In this document: positions 55,079 to 63,808 of the stretch, in pieces
Numbering within the stretch: the first letter of the stretch is position 1
Layout of the letters: each line of letters begins with the position of its first letter
Origin: Chrysophaeum taylorii
Lineage: Eukaryota > Sar > Pelagophyceae > Pelagomonadales > Pelagomonadaceae
Reading direction: 5' to 3'
DNA: 64,000 nucleotides
NCBI GenBank assembly: GCA_029834535.1
Contig: JAQMWT010000574.1
Location: forward strand, 62,001 to 126,000
Position numbers and translations under genes: made by a program
Notes under the pieces: generated by a model
Databases searched by the model: none
What the model was told of the DNA's origin: nothing
What the model saw: the letters and a program-made list of their open reading frames with translations, nothing else

Positions 55079-55150
55079 GGGTTTTAATGGTAGACTGACT
55101 ACTACGATGGGGGGGGTGCTTGAGGGTTTTTAATGGTCGACTGCTAAGAA
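55079..55150. repeat. Terminal-like mobile-element sequence, two copies
   Basis: GAGGGTTTTAATGGTAGACTG at 55079 recurs as a variant starting near 55123 that contains GTCGACTGCTAAG. The second copy matches the end of the element at 59853-59875 (TTTAAATGTCGACTGCTAAG) at about 20 of 22 bases. A G run lies between, as in the element end. Confidence 0.55.
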
Positions 55151-55154
55151 TCTT

Positions 55155-55631
55155 ACACCGTGCGTTCTTTACGTCGGCTCCGACGTCGTCGTTTACGACG
55201 CGTGCGACTCGGTTGCCGCCGAAGTCATCAACGTCGTGTTGCTCGTGACAATTGCCGACCGCGGGGCGGCCTCCTTGAGCTTCCTCGCTGCAAATGCGCT
55301 CTTTAACGTCTGCGGCTCCTTGACCGCAATCATCGACGTTGCGCTCGAGACGATCTGGCCGGTCGGCCGTCACCGCCTCGAGGACCGCCGCTATGACGCG
55401 TACGTCAAATTGCAACTCCTCACGGCTACCACCCCCCTCGCATCCTGTGCCTTGGTGAACCTCATCCCCAGCTTCAGAGAAGATGCAACAGAAGGAGAAG
55501 AAGAACGACCCCCGGGGAAAACGGAAGAACGGCGAAAAAACGTCAGCGCGCTTATTTTCCTCTCGGGTTTTGCTACCCTCTGGTTCGGCGGCATCGCCGT
55601 TGTGTTGTGGTATTCCGTCGCATCTGCATAG
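55155..55631 (+). pseudogene. 5'-truncated multi-helix membrane protein (transporter-like)
   Basis: From about 55155 the plus frame reads VLYVGSDVVVYDACDSVAAE, then three or four hydrophobic helices (VINVVLLVTIADRG, FNVCGSLTAIIDVALETIW, ALIFLSGFATLWFGGIAVVL) and stops at 55631. It has no suitable ATG near the start and no room upstream, because the divergent DNAJC21 gene and an element-like repeat occupy it. The helices resemble the C-terminal part of an MFS or BT1-type transporter; the family assignment is weak. The coding-like composition is well kept, so truncation may be recent, or an upstream exon was missed. Confidence 0.5.
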
Positions 55632-56855
55632 TACTACGTTGATATGTGCATATATATAGTACACATAAGGTGACGGGAGCACACTGCGTGCCGACACCGC
55701 GCGGCTGCGTCCATAGACTTCTTCGTTCACGCCGTCCTTTCTGGTCCTTTCTTTTTTGGGTAAATGTGATATTCTTCTCTCTCACTTCGCTCAACTTAAG
55801 AACTTGAATTCTCCGCCTTCAAGTTCTGACGCAAAAGGCGGCGTTCAAGTTGTGACACAAAATTTTGGGCACTCACTTCCGGTTTCTGACTGATTTTTGA
55901 CACACTTCTTAAAACACATCGTGCGAACCGGCGACCAGGGAATCGTTTGGGCAGATCGGCGGCGTAGGGCGAGGATGGCCTTGGTAGCTGCTCCGTGGGT
56001 GCGGGTGGTGCCGCAGCCCATCGCGCTGGCGCCATGAGGCAGAGTGGCCGAGGCCGTGGGGCAGCGTGAGAAGAGAAGCAGAAGTTTCTGGATAAAGTGG
56101 ACAAGATGCTCCGCAAGCGCAAGGCAGATGACGAGACGGGCGACTCGAAGCACATTCGCCTCTTCAAAAGGCGAATTTGGCAGTGGCGCAGCAGGCTGCG
56201 GAGACTCAGCCAAATTGTTGGAGGCTACCTAGCGGACCGAGAGCAAGCAGAAACGCGCAGACGCCTGCTGCGACGCAGACATCTGCTGAGATGAGAGCGA
56301 CTCCTTCTCGAAGAAGCCCGCATCATCACTCTCCGGAACATCACCTACTTGCGGTGCCCGCCGATGCCTGTGCCCCAACCGCCGAGCACCACCGATCGCT
56401 CCTATAAACAAGACGAAGATACCAAGTGCGTCGACTGGGACGTCGAAATCCCCTATTCCACCCGCGATGGCGCTGGTTTTGTCATCTGCTCCAAAGGCGG
56501 AGCAGCCCGAATAGGGCCCCGCCAGTTTCGGGCACCCGGGTGCGAAGGGACTGCGTTCGGACGACCACTCCCCGCTTCACTCATTCGCCCAGTCGTCGTC
56601 CCGTTACGACGGCCTAAACGAGGAACGCCCCAGGACGTCGCTCTCCGCAGCCGGGACAGAATCCCGCGGGTCGCGGAGCGCCGTTCCAATCGGGGGTTCA
56701 TTTGGTCCCACACCAGCCCAAATTCAACAAAAGCAGCCCGCGTTCAACAACGCCGGCAAAACTAAAACGAAGTTCTTTCTGTGGCTTGAAGTTCGAGCTC
56801 ATCATCCCGAAGAAGCCCGTGAAGTAGTCTAGAGGCGAAGTAACCCGAGGTGGGT
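55632..56855. other. Region with possible decayed coding fragments
   Basis: About 1.2 kb. Pieces look coding but do not form one frame. One reads EEKQKFLDKVDKMLRKRK near 56084-56120. Near 56500-56830 another reads AVPIGGSFGPTPAQIQQKQP and ends FFLWLEVRAHHPEEAREVV at a TAG at 56828-56830. The Phe-Gly, Gln- and Ser-rich mix hints at an FG-nucleoporin-type protein, either with missed introns or decayed. This is too weak to call as a gene. Confidence 0.25.
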
Positions 56856-58931
56856 ATGTCCGGCGCCGAGTTCGCCGTGCCACTGTTGGTGGCGCACAAG
56901 GCATCGTTGTGGGAGAAGCGTGTGGCTATCGGCACTGGTCTCGTCGGCGTGCTGGTGGTCGGCGGAGCCGTAACGTGGGGCCGGCCCGGGCCCGCCAACG
57001 CGAAGGACCACGACCCGTTCCAAGGCACACTGCTGCCATTTGTGCACGTCGATGCGCGATTTGGCTTGGACTCGGATGCGTGCGGCGCGGAGAGGTCGCC
57101 GTGCCAGAGCTTGGGATGGGCGACGACGCGCGGCGTCGCGGTATCGGTCGCGTGCGGTCGCTACGAGCTCGGCGATCCTCTGCGGCTGCGAAGCGGGCAG
57201 CGCCTCGTCGGAGACGCGTCGTGCGAGACGTGCATCTCCGGAGGTATTGAAGTGAGCGGCGCGTGGTCGGACGGCGCGTGGACCGGAACTCTTCCCGACG
57301 GGTCGCGGACGCCGCTGATGGTAACTGCGGACGAGGCTCCGACGCGACGAGCGCGCACGCCCGTTCGCCTGTTTGCTGACTACGACACGGAGGAGGGGTC
57401 TTGGGTCGAGTGGGACGAGATCGACGACGCCGTATTCTCGCCGCTCCGAGTCCGCCCCGGCATGATGTTGTGCGTCTTCGACGAGTGGACGGCCCCGAGA
57501 CTCGGGGTCACGAAGATCGAGAGAGATGAGCGTAAAATTTACGTCGAACCGCGCATCAGGGGCGTCCCGAGGGGCCGGTTTTTCGTCGACGGCGTCGACG
57601 CGACGAGCCCGTCGACGACCGAGGTCGAGACGCCGACGTGGTCCGTCGACGGTTCGTCCCTCGCCATCGTCTCTTCCGAACCGATCGGAGGCCCCGTCAT
57701 CGCGCACCAGCTCGTTGAACTTGTGGTCCTCGAAGATGTCGCCGATGTCGCGATCGAGAACGTTGTGTTCGAGCACGCCGACGTCGACGTCTCGTGCCTC
57801 GACGTCGCGCCGACTTACTGCGACTTCCAAGCCGCGAGCTTTCTGGAGACGGCCGCGTTCCGAATCGAAAACGCGACGCGCGTCTCGCTGACCGACGTGA
57901 CGATCCGCCACGTCGGCGGATACGCGCTGTGGGTCGGCAAGAACGCGAGCGACGTCGAGATCTCGCGCCTCCGCGCGACAGACCTCGGCGCGGGCGCCGT
58001 GCGCGTCGGCGCCCCCAACCACGGCATGGTGAACCACTGGCAAGCAGCCCGGGATGTCGCCGTCCTGTCGTCCGATCTCACAGATGGCGGAACTTGGTGG
58101 ATGGAGGGCGTCGGCGTCCTCGTCCAACAAGCGTCGCGCGTTGCGGTCCTCGACAACCGCGTCGAGCGATTCCGATACACGGGCATCTCTGTCGGCTGGA
58201 CCTGGGATTGGTCGGAGACGCCTCCGGCCTATCACCTGATCGCCAACAACTACGTTTCCGACATTTCGATGAAGACGCTCTCCGACCTCGGGGGGATCTA
58301 CGCGCTCGGAAACCTACGAGGTACCGTTGTCTCGAACAACACCATCAAAAACGTCGACAGCTACGACTACAGTGCCAATCATGGCATCTACTTGGACCAA
58401 GCGACGAGCCACGCCAGGTTCGAATACAACCTGGTCCACCACATTCAGTGCGACGGCATCTTCGTGCACTGGGGGGTCAACAACACGTTGGACAACAACG
58501 TCCTCGCCGACCTCAACCCCCAAAACCAGTCGGATTGCGTTCAATACGGCGCCGTTCGCACATCTCTTGTCTCGGGCGGCTGCGACACTTCCAATGGGGA
58601 CACCCTCTCGTGCGTCGACTTTCGCTTCACGCGCAACATCGTCTACGTCGACTTCGTCAACGATCACCAGCCAACCATCTATGGCCTCACGCCGTACGTC
58701 AACTCGACCTTTGATCACAACGTCTACTTCAATCGCGCCAACCTTTCGTTGCATTTCCCGCCCAACAACGAGCCCTTCGCCGCTTGGCAAACCACCTACT
58801 CCCACGACTTGCATTCCCTCGTCGCGGACCCGCGGTTCGTCGACCCCGCCACCTGCGACTATCGCCTCTCGTCGGACTCGCCCGCGCGCGACCTTGGTAT
58901 CGCCTCGCTCGAGGTTCCCGGCCGATGTTGA
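56856..58931 (+). CDS. Membrane-anchored right-handed parallel beta-helix protein
   Basis: One exon from ATG 56856, 691 aa. A signal anchor at about residues 24-42 (VAIGTGLVGVLVVGGAVTW) places the large C-terminal part outside or in the lumen. It begins with a domain containing CGAERSPCQSLGWATT and LRSGQRLVGDASCETC, then rungs of a beta-helix typical of PF13229 polysaccharide-lyase-like folds (NVVFEHADVDVSCLDVAP, VTIRHVGGYALWVGKN, NRVERFRYTGISVGW, VVSNNTIKNVDSYDYSANHG, FEYNLVHHIQCDGIFVHWG). The order GGIYALGN, GIYLDQAT, GIFVHWG is common in bacterial right-handed beta-helix proteins of uncertain specificity. It ends VADPRFVDPATCDYRLSSDS, also usual in those proteins. A polysaccharide lyase or hydrolase acting on cell-wall sugars is likely but unproven. 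Confidence 0.82.
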   Translation: MSGAEFAVPLLVAHKASLWEKRVAIGTGLVGVLVVGGAVTWGRPGPANAKDHDPFQGTLLPFVHVDARFGLDSDACGAERSPCQSLGWATTRGVAVSVACGRYELGDPLRLRSGQRLVGDASCETCISGGIEVSGAWSDGAWTGTLPDGSRTPLMVTADEAPTRRARTPVRLFADYDTEEGSWVEWDEIDDAVFSPLRVRPGMMLCVFDEWTAPRLGVTKIERDERKIYVEPRIRGVPRGRFFVDGVDATSPSTTEVETPTWSVDGSSLAIVSSEPIGGPVIAHQLVELVVLEDVADVAIENVVFEHADVDVSCLDVAPTYCDFQAASFLETAAFRIENATRVSLTDVTIRHVGGYALWVGKNASDVEISRLRATDLGAGAVRVGAPNHGMVNHWQAARDVAVLSSDLTDGGTWWMEGVGVLVQQASRVAVLDNRVERFRYTGISVGWTWDWSETPPAYHLIANNYVSDISMKTLSDLGGIYALGNLRGTVVSNNTIKNVDSYDYSANHGIYLDQATSHARFEYNLVHHIQCDGIFVHWGVNNTLDNNVLADLNPQNQSDCVQYGAVRTSLVSGGCDTSNGDTLSCVDFRFTRNIVYVDFVNDHQPTIYGLTPYVNSTFDHNVYFNRANLSLHFPPNNEPFAAWQTTYSHDLHSLVADPRFVDPATCDYRLSSDSPARDLGIASLEVPGRC

Positions 58932-59786
58932 TCCTCCGGCTCCTCCTCGTCCTTTCCACCACTCAGCGCCTCCCTACTCGATGATGCACACCATCGCCGC
59001 CGCCGCCGCGTTCCTGACACTAGAGGAGATGCGAGGCGTTCGTCTCCAGTGCTCGAGTTGTCGTCCCACTCCATCCGTTGCATTGGACTCTTCGCCGAAG
59101 TGACTGTGCCCCGCCGTGAGCCACCTGCTAGTTAGTACCCCAGGGTGCGCGGCACGCGGAGACTCGGGAGCCTGTCGGACGGTCAACGAGACGGCATCTT
59201 CCTGAGTGCGGTGGTCTGCCAAACTTTGTGTTTGACGACCTGCCTGGTCTGTCTAGGATGCTGTCGTTTTCTAACGTGTTATTAGCGCGTTGTGCGGGGT
59301 CCAACTCCTGAGCGCCAGCTCCTCTCTTGGCGCTACTAGCGCCCCCTTTTCGGCCCGCCCGCCTTCTAGGGGAAAGATTCTCCAAAAGGTCGCTGAGTGA
59401 TAGTTCTTCTCTTTTCCTCTGCGATCCACCAGAGCCTTGGAGTTGCTTGCTTTATTAGTTCCCGCCCCCACACCACCGTGTCCGAGGACAGTGCCTGGGG
59501 TTGGAATTCCAGTGCCTGTACATATGAACAGCTCAACATATAGTTCATCCGAGCTATAGCTCACTTTGGAGCCCAAGGGACGTGCATCGTTGGTGGTAGC
59601 ACGATACGCTCCTTTTGCTTTCTCCTACATTCCGCACCTCTCTTGCGCCCCCTCCCCAACATGAGGTCTTTTTGCTGTTCTCAACATGCTTCTCTCTGCG
59701 TTTCCGCTTCTCCCTGCCGTCGCCCGTCTGCTTTGCCTTGTTTGCTTTCTGCTTCGCCGTCCTCTGCGGTCGTCTTTAGACTTCTA
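58932..59786. other. Intergenic flank of the mobile element
   Basis: About 855 bp between the beta-helix gene and the element's outer repeat. Lower GC and T/C-rich toward 59780. No conserved frame or RNA gene was recognised. Confidence 0.5.
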
Positions 59787-59903
59787 TCCTAACTACTAAT
59801 CGACAGATGTTTGTCTGTTTGTTTGTTTGTTTGTTTGTTTGTTTGTCTGTCTGTCTTTAAATGTCGACTGCTAAGAGGGGGGGGTGTGTGTGGGGAGCAT
59901 GAA
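59787..59903 (+). repeat. Left outer inverted repeat with (TTTG)n
   Basis: Matches 63527-63611 on the opposite strand, except that the TTTG microsatellite is expanded on the left (59809-59845). Confidence 0.85.
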
Positions 59904-59969
59904 GGTCTGTCCCACGATTTAGGGTAAGGATCAGGTAGGCGCGAGAGTAAGGATCAGGTAGGCGCGAGA

Positions 59970-60540
59970 GCCAGAGAGTGATCCACCAAGCCGTCTACGG
60001 CGACCTCGCAGACTATTTCCACGACCCGCGGCGGCGGCTCTTTCAGCGCGCCATTCTCACGCCCCGTCGAATCGATGTTGTCGATGCTGACAACGCGCGC
60101 ATGACCGCGGCCTTTTTTTCCCGGAGACGAGGCGTCGGAGTTCTTTTCGGCCGACTAGGTTGGGTCGGAAGACGACGCCTCGCTCTTTACAGTCGAGTTT
60201 TCGACTCCCTGACAACCAACGGCATGCTGACTTTGAGCGCGAGCTTAAGGTCTTCGCAACCTCGACCCGTCGCACGGCCACTGCAACGGTACCAGATACA
60301 TGATCGATCGTGTCGTGTCACCGAGGCTCCTCCAACCTGTATCCCTTAAGGCCCGCCGACGCCAAACGATCACCAAGAGCCAGGGCCAGACGCTCCGCGA
60401 GGTCGGCGTCCTCTCGCCCAAGCCCGTCTTCTGTCACGTCCAGCTCTACGTGGCTCTCTGTCGATCGGCAACCCCGGGGATATGCTCTTCTGAGTCGACG
60501 ACTCCACCCTACCCCACACGTGCTACGCAATACCTATAAG
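59970..60540 (+). pseudogene. Helitron-type helicase C-terminal fragment (left arm)
   Basis: Blocks recognisable in order: IHQAVYGDLADYFHD and RAILTPRRIDVVDADN (Pif1-type motifs before the ATPase end), then LDPSHGHCNGTRYMID, ITKSQGQTLREVGVLS and PVFCHVQLYVALCRSATPG (the last two are the conserved helicase C-terminal motifs SQGQT and QLYVALSR). The blocks sit in different frames, so this copy is decayed. The N-terminal helicase and Rep parts are absent. Confidence 0.8.
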
Positions 60541-60564
60541 CCCCCTCCCGGCGTCTACACGCGC

Positions 60565-60826
60565 ACTGTAAGTGAACTTACTGGGACCAGGTGAACTTAC
60601 TGGGGTTTTTAGAGTAAAGGGTTTTTAGAGTAAACTCAAAGGTTGGCGGCGCGTGCGGATCGAAGCAGCTTGGATTGGCGGAGGCGAGAGCGACGAGCTC
60701 AAAGGAGTTGGTGTGAGCTAGGTGAACTTACTGACCAGGTGAACTTATATGAAACTTACTGGGAACAGGTGAAAATGCTGGGGTTAGAGATTGGGACTAG
60801 GTGAACTTACTGGCCTGTACTTGTCC
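60565..60826 (+). repeat. Cluster of GGTGAACTTACTGG motifs (left arm)
   Basis: About seven copies of a GTGAACTTACTGG-type word, several followed by GGTTAGAGATTGGGACTA, with one non-repeated block (AAACTCAAAGGTTGGCGGC and onward) inside. Confidence 0.85.
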
Positions 60827-61857
60827 TTTTTGTTTTTCTGTTCCTTTAGAAAAACATCCATTCTGGATCTTTGATCCTGGGATCGACTGGGAGTTGCTGA
60901 CCATAAAAATAATCATAATCCAGAAAAGGGGGGTACGGCGAAAAAAGTAAATGCATTTTGCACCACGTATTACTTTGATATGATTCATATATCGGCTACG
61001 TGCACGCAACAGAACTTGTCAGAAGGAGGGGGGGAACTCCTAGTGTGTCACAAGAGTCGTGCTCCTTATTGCAGAGAGGTAGTTTACGCAGGTACTTTGC
61101 TGTACTTTGCCCCTGATGCACTTAAAAATCCGTCTAGACTGCTTTTCATCCTTGCCCCTGTTTTCTTTGCTACCTACGAGTCTGTAAACGACTCCCTGCC
61201 AGTATAAAAGCTAGGAGACTAGGAGACGAAAGCTCATCTGTAAGAGCACACCTCCCGCAAGTAGCATGCGATGCGGCGAATTTCTTGTTCGGTCTTAGAC
61301 CGCTCGCTTTCTCTCGACATCCTTCGCACCTGGAACCATGAGAACGTATAAGCGCATGTCCTGATGTTCCTTTTCACCTGGTTCCGGAGCTACAGAATTA
61401 GGGCCGGCGCGGCAGGGCCTTTGGTTGAGAAACTATATAGCATATAGAAACTTTATATCACAGCAGCCACACGCAGCGCAAGTCCACTCCGAATACCTCG
61501 CTCACGCCCGCGGCATCGACGCCATCATCCCCCAGCCGGGTACAGCACCCACACGCACCCCCCCCCTGTTAGCATTCGACCTTTTAAAACAGAGCGTTCA
61601 AGTCAGAAGCGCTTCGAGATGAAGGTTCGCCTGCGCAGGCGATGGCGACGCCTTCGGCGTGGCGGAGCGCAAGCGGGACGGCGAGGCGCGGGTTCGGGTC
61701 GGCGATGGGCGGCGAGTGGTCTCCCGCCTCGCCGACCGCTGGGAATAATTTATTTTTGACTTTATTTTTGATTCTTTCCATCTTTCTCTCCTTATCAAAA
61801 TTTAATACCTCTGTTAATACCTCAAACTAGACAAGGATCAATCGCAGATTAAATAAA
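60827..61857. other. Spacer between palindromic arms
   Basis: About 1 kb with mixed content. There is a TATA-like CCAGTATAAAAGC near 61199 and a 75-bp copy of the sequence at 62981 (61474-61550). After that comes a C run and TTAGCATTCGACCTTTTAAA, a degenerate version of the outer element end. Near 61632-61735 lie inverted GC-rich words (GCCTGCGCAGGC and GCGACGCCTTCGGCGT). No intact gene is seen. Confidence 0.6.
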
Positions 61858-61864
61858 ACAAGTG

Positions 61865-62215
61865 CAGGCCAGTAAGTTCACCTAGTCCCAATCTCTAACC
61901 CCAGTAAGTTCACCTAGTCCCAATCTCTAACCCCAGTAAGTTCACCTGGTCCCAGTAAGTTTCATATAAGTTCACCTGGTCAGTAAGTTCACCTAGCTCC
62001 AACCAACTCCTTTGAGCTCGTCGCTCTCGCCTCCGCCAATCTAAGCTGCTTTGGTCCGCACGCGCCGCCAACCTTTGAGTTTACTCTAAAAACCCTTTAC
62101 TCTGAAAACCCCAGTATGTTCACCTGGTCCCAGTTTCACCTGGTCACTCAGTCCACCTAGTCCCAATCTCAAACCCCAGTAAGTTCACGTGGTCCCAGTA
62201 AGTTCACCTATAGTG
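61865..62215 (-). repeat. Cluster of CCAGTAAGTTCACCT motifs (right arm)
   Basis: At least eight copies of the motif or close variants. Two are in exact 33-bp tandem units that include AGTCCCAATCTCTAACC. Confidence 0.85.
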
Positions 62216-62219
62216 CGCG

Positions 62220-62830
62220 TGTAGACCCGGGAGGGGGCTTATCGGTATTGCGCAGCACGTGTGGGGTAGGGTGGAGTCGTCGACTCAGAAGAGGATATCC
62301 TCGGGGTTGCCGATCGACAGAGAGCCACGTAGAGCTGGACGTGGCAGAAGACGGGCTTCGCCAAGAGGAAGCCGACCTCGCGGGGCGTCTGGCCCTGGCT
62401 CTTGTTGATCGTTTGGCGTAGGCGGGCCTTAAGCGATACAGGTTGGAGGAGCCTCGGTGACAACGACACAATCGATCATGTATCTGGTACCGTTGCAGTG
62501 GCCGTGCGACGGGTCGAGGTTGCGAAGACATTAAGCTCGCGATCAAAGTCATCATGCCGTTGGTTGTCAGGGAGTTGAAAACTCTACTGTAAAGAGCGAG
62601 GCGTCGTCTTCCGACCCAGCCTAGTCAGCCGAAAAGAACTCCGACGCCTCGTCTCCGGGAAAAAACGGCCGCTCTCGTCATGCGCGCGTTGTCAGCATCG
62701 ACAACATCGTTTCGACGGGGCGTGAGAATGGCGCGCTGAAAGAGCCGCCGCGGGTCGTGGAAATAGTCTGCGAGGTCGCCGTAAACGGCTTGGAGGATCA
62801 CTGTCTGGCTCTCGCGCCTACCTGATCCTT
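62220..62830 (-). pseudogene. Helitron-type helicase C-terminal fragment (right arm)
   Basis: Minus-strand counterpart of the left fragment, with INKSQGQTPREVGFLLAKP and PVFCHVQLYVALCRSATP. TINKSQGQT here matches the family better than ITKSQGQT in the left copy. Frame changes remain, so it is also decayed. Confidence 0.8.
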
Positions 62831-62893
62831 ACTGTCGTGCCTACCTGATCCTTACCCTAAATCGAGGGACAAACACACAGACAGACAGACAGA

Positions 62894-63454
62894 CTCTACG
62901 ACATCAAAGCCCTCGCTTGGGGTTCGTTGTACACCGCCCACGCCCTCCATCCCTCCCACCCGTCGCCTGTCGATCGGCGCGCAGCGCAAGTCCACTCCGA
63001 ATACCTCGCTCACGCCCGCGGCATCGACGCCATCATCCCCCAGCCGGGTACAGCACCACCGCCCGGCTTCTTGGGCCCTGTCGAACAGCGGCTACGTAGC
63101 TACGGCACCGTCGCCGGCCTCGTCTTTGGTGCCTTCGGTGAGGCCAGCGCGGCGTGCCACGCTCTCGCCCAAACATGCGCAGAGCGCATCGCTGCGCGAA
63201 CCTGGGTGACAAGCGGCTGCGCCAACTTCACAGAGGCAAAGGCAGCCCAAACTCGCCGCATCTACCGTGAGTGGGGGATCGCCAACGCATTAGGCCGGGC
63301 TCGCTGTGCCCTCACTGCCCTCACCCATGTCGCCGCCGCGGGGAACCCCACAGCAGGACGTCACCCTTCGTCGCACATACGTCCGGCGGCAGCATGCGTA
63401 CGACCTACGGGCGGGGCCCGTCCTCTCTTCGCCTGCCCCACGCCTCGGCGATGA
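62894..63454 (+). pseudogene. Orphan coding fragment of the element, unrecognised domain
   Basis: An open frame without a suitable start ATG: YDIKALAWGSLYTAHALHP, HSEYLAHARGIDAIIPQPG, VEQRLRSYGTVAGLVFGAFG, EASAACHALAQTCAERIAAR, ending at TGA 63454. Composition and ordered hydrophobic spacing look protein-like through about AALTHVAAAG; the tail is less convincing. I do not recognise the domain. Its first part is also present at 61474-61550 in the spacer. Confidence 0.5.
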
Positions 63455-63526
63455 CCCCGACTAGGTCCCGCGTACTTATCTCCGCCCGTCAGGCACATCC
63501 CTCATACCCCACAAACCCACCCACAT

Positions 63527-63611
63527 CCTTCATGCTCCCCACACACACCCCCCTCTTAGCAGTCGACATTTAAAGACAGACACACAAACATCTGTCGATT
63601 AGTAGTTAGGA
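63527..63611 (-). repeat. Right outer inverted repeat
   Basis: Reverse complement of the left outer repeat (59787-59903), with a shorter TGTTTGT tract. Confidence 0.85.
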
Positions 63612-63808
63612 CACAAATCTTGTGTCTTTTTTGGCACAAGTTCGGAGAGACCGATCGTTTTGATTCAACCAAGGTGATATAAATTACTGGGGAAGAAACC
63701 TAAACCTCCTTTGGAAGCAAAACACAAACGTCAGTCATTCTGCGACAACAATTACGAAGGATCGACCTGTGGGTGGAGGCTGCATGGAGCCCTCAGCTTC
63801 ATGGTACT

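Larger units (their letters stand above)
59908..60826 (+). repeat. Left palindromic arm
   Basis: Starts CGATTTAGGGTAAGGATCAG and ends GGTGAACTTACTGGCCTG. Nearly the whole length aligns with the reverse complement of 61858-62870, with scattered substitutions and a few length differences in the repeated-motif part. Confidence 0.88.
61858..62870 (-). repeat. Right palindromic arm
   Basis: Reverse complement of the left arm, about 95 bp longer because of extra CCAGTAAGTTCACCT units near 61860-61930 and 62110-62200. Confidence 0.88.
59787..63611. mobile_element. 3.8-kb composite element: outer inverted repeats and 1-kb palindromic arms with Helitron-type helicase pieces
   Basis: The outer ends are inverted copies of each other: TCCTAACTACTAATCGACAG at 59787 reads the same on the minus strand from 63611. 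Both continue through a TGTTTGT/GTCTGTCT tract, TTTAAATGTCGACTGCTAAG, a G run, and GTGTGTGGGGAGCATGAAGG (about 117 bp on the left, 85 bp on the right). Inside lie two inverted arms, 59908-60826 and 61858-62870, separated by about 1,030 bp. Each arm has a Pif1/Helitron-like helicase fragment. No clear target-site duplication flanks the outer repeats. It looks like a Helitron-derived, rearranged and non-autonomous element. Confidence 0.75.

Noticed and set aside
61425-61622. Small ORF in the palindrome spacer as a gene
   Set aside because: It is a fragment duplicated from 62981 and runs into a degenerate element end.
61865-62215. CRISPR-like array
   Set aside because: Repeats are short and irregularly spaced, spacers are not unique, and the context is a eukaryotic mobile element.
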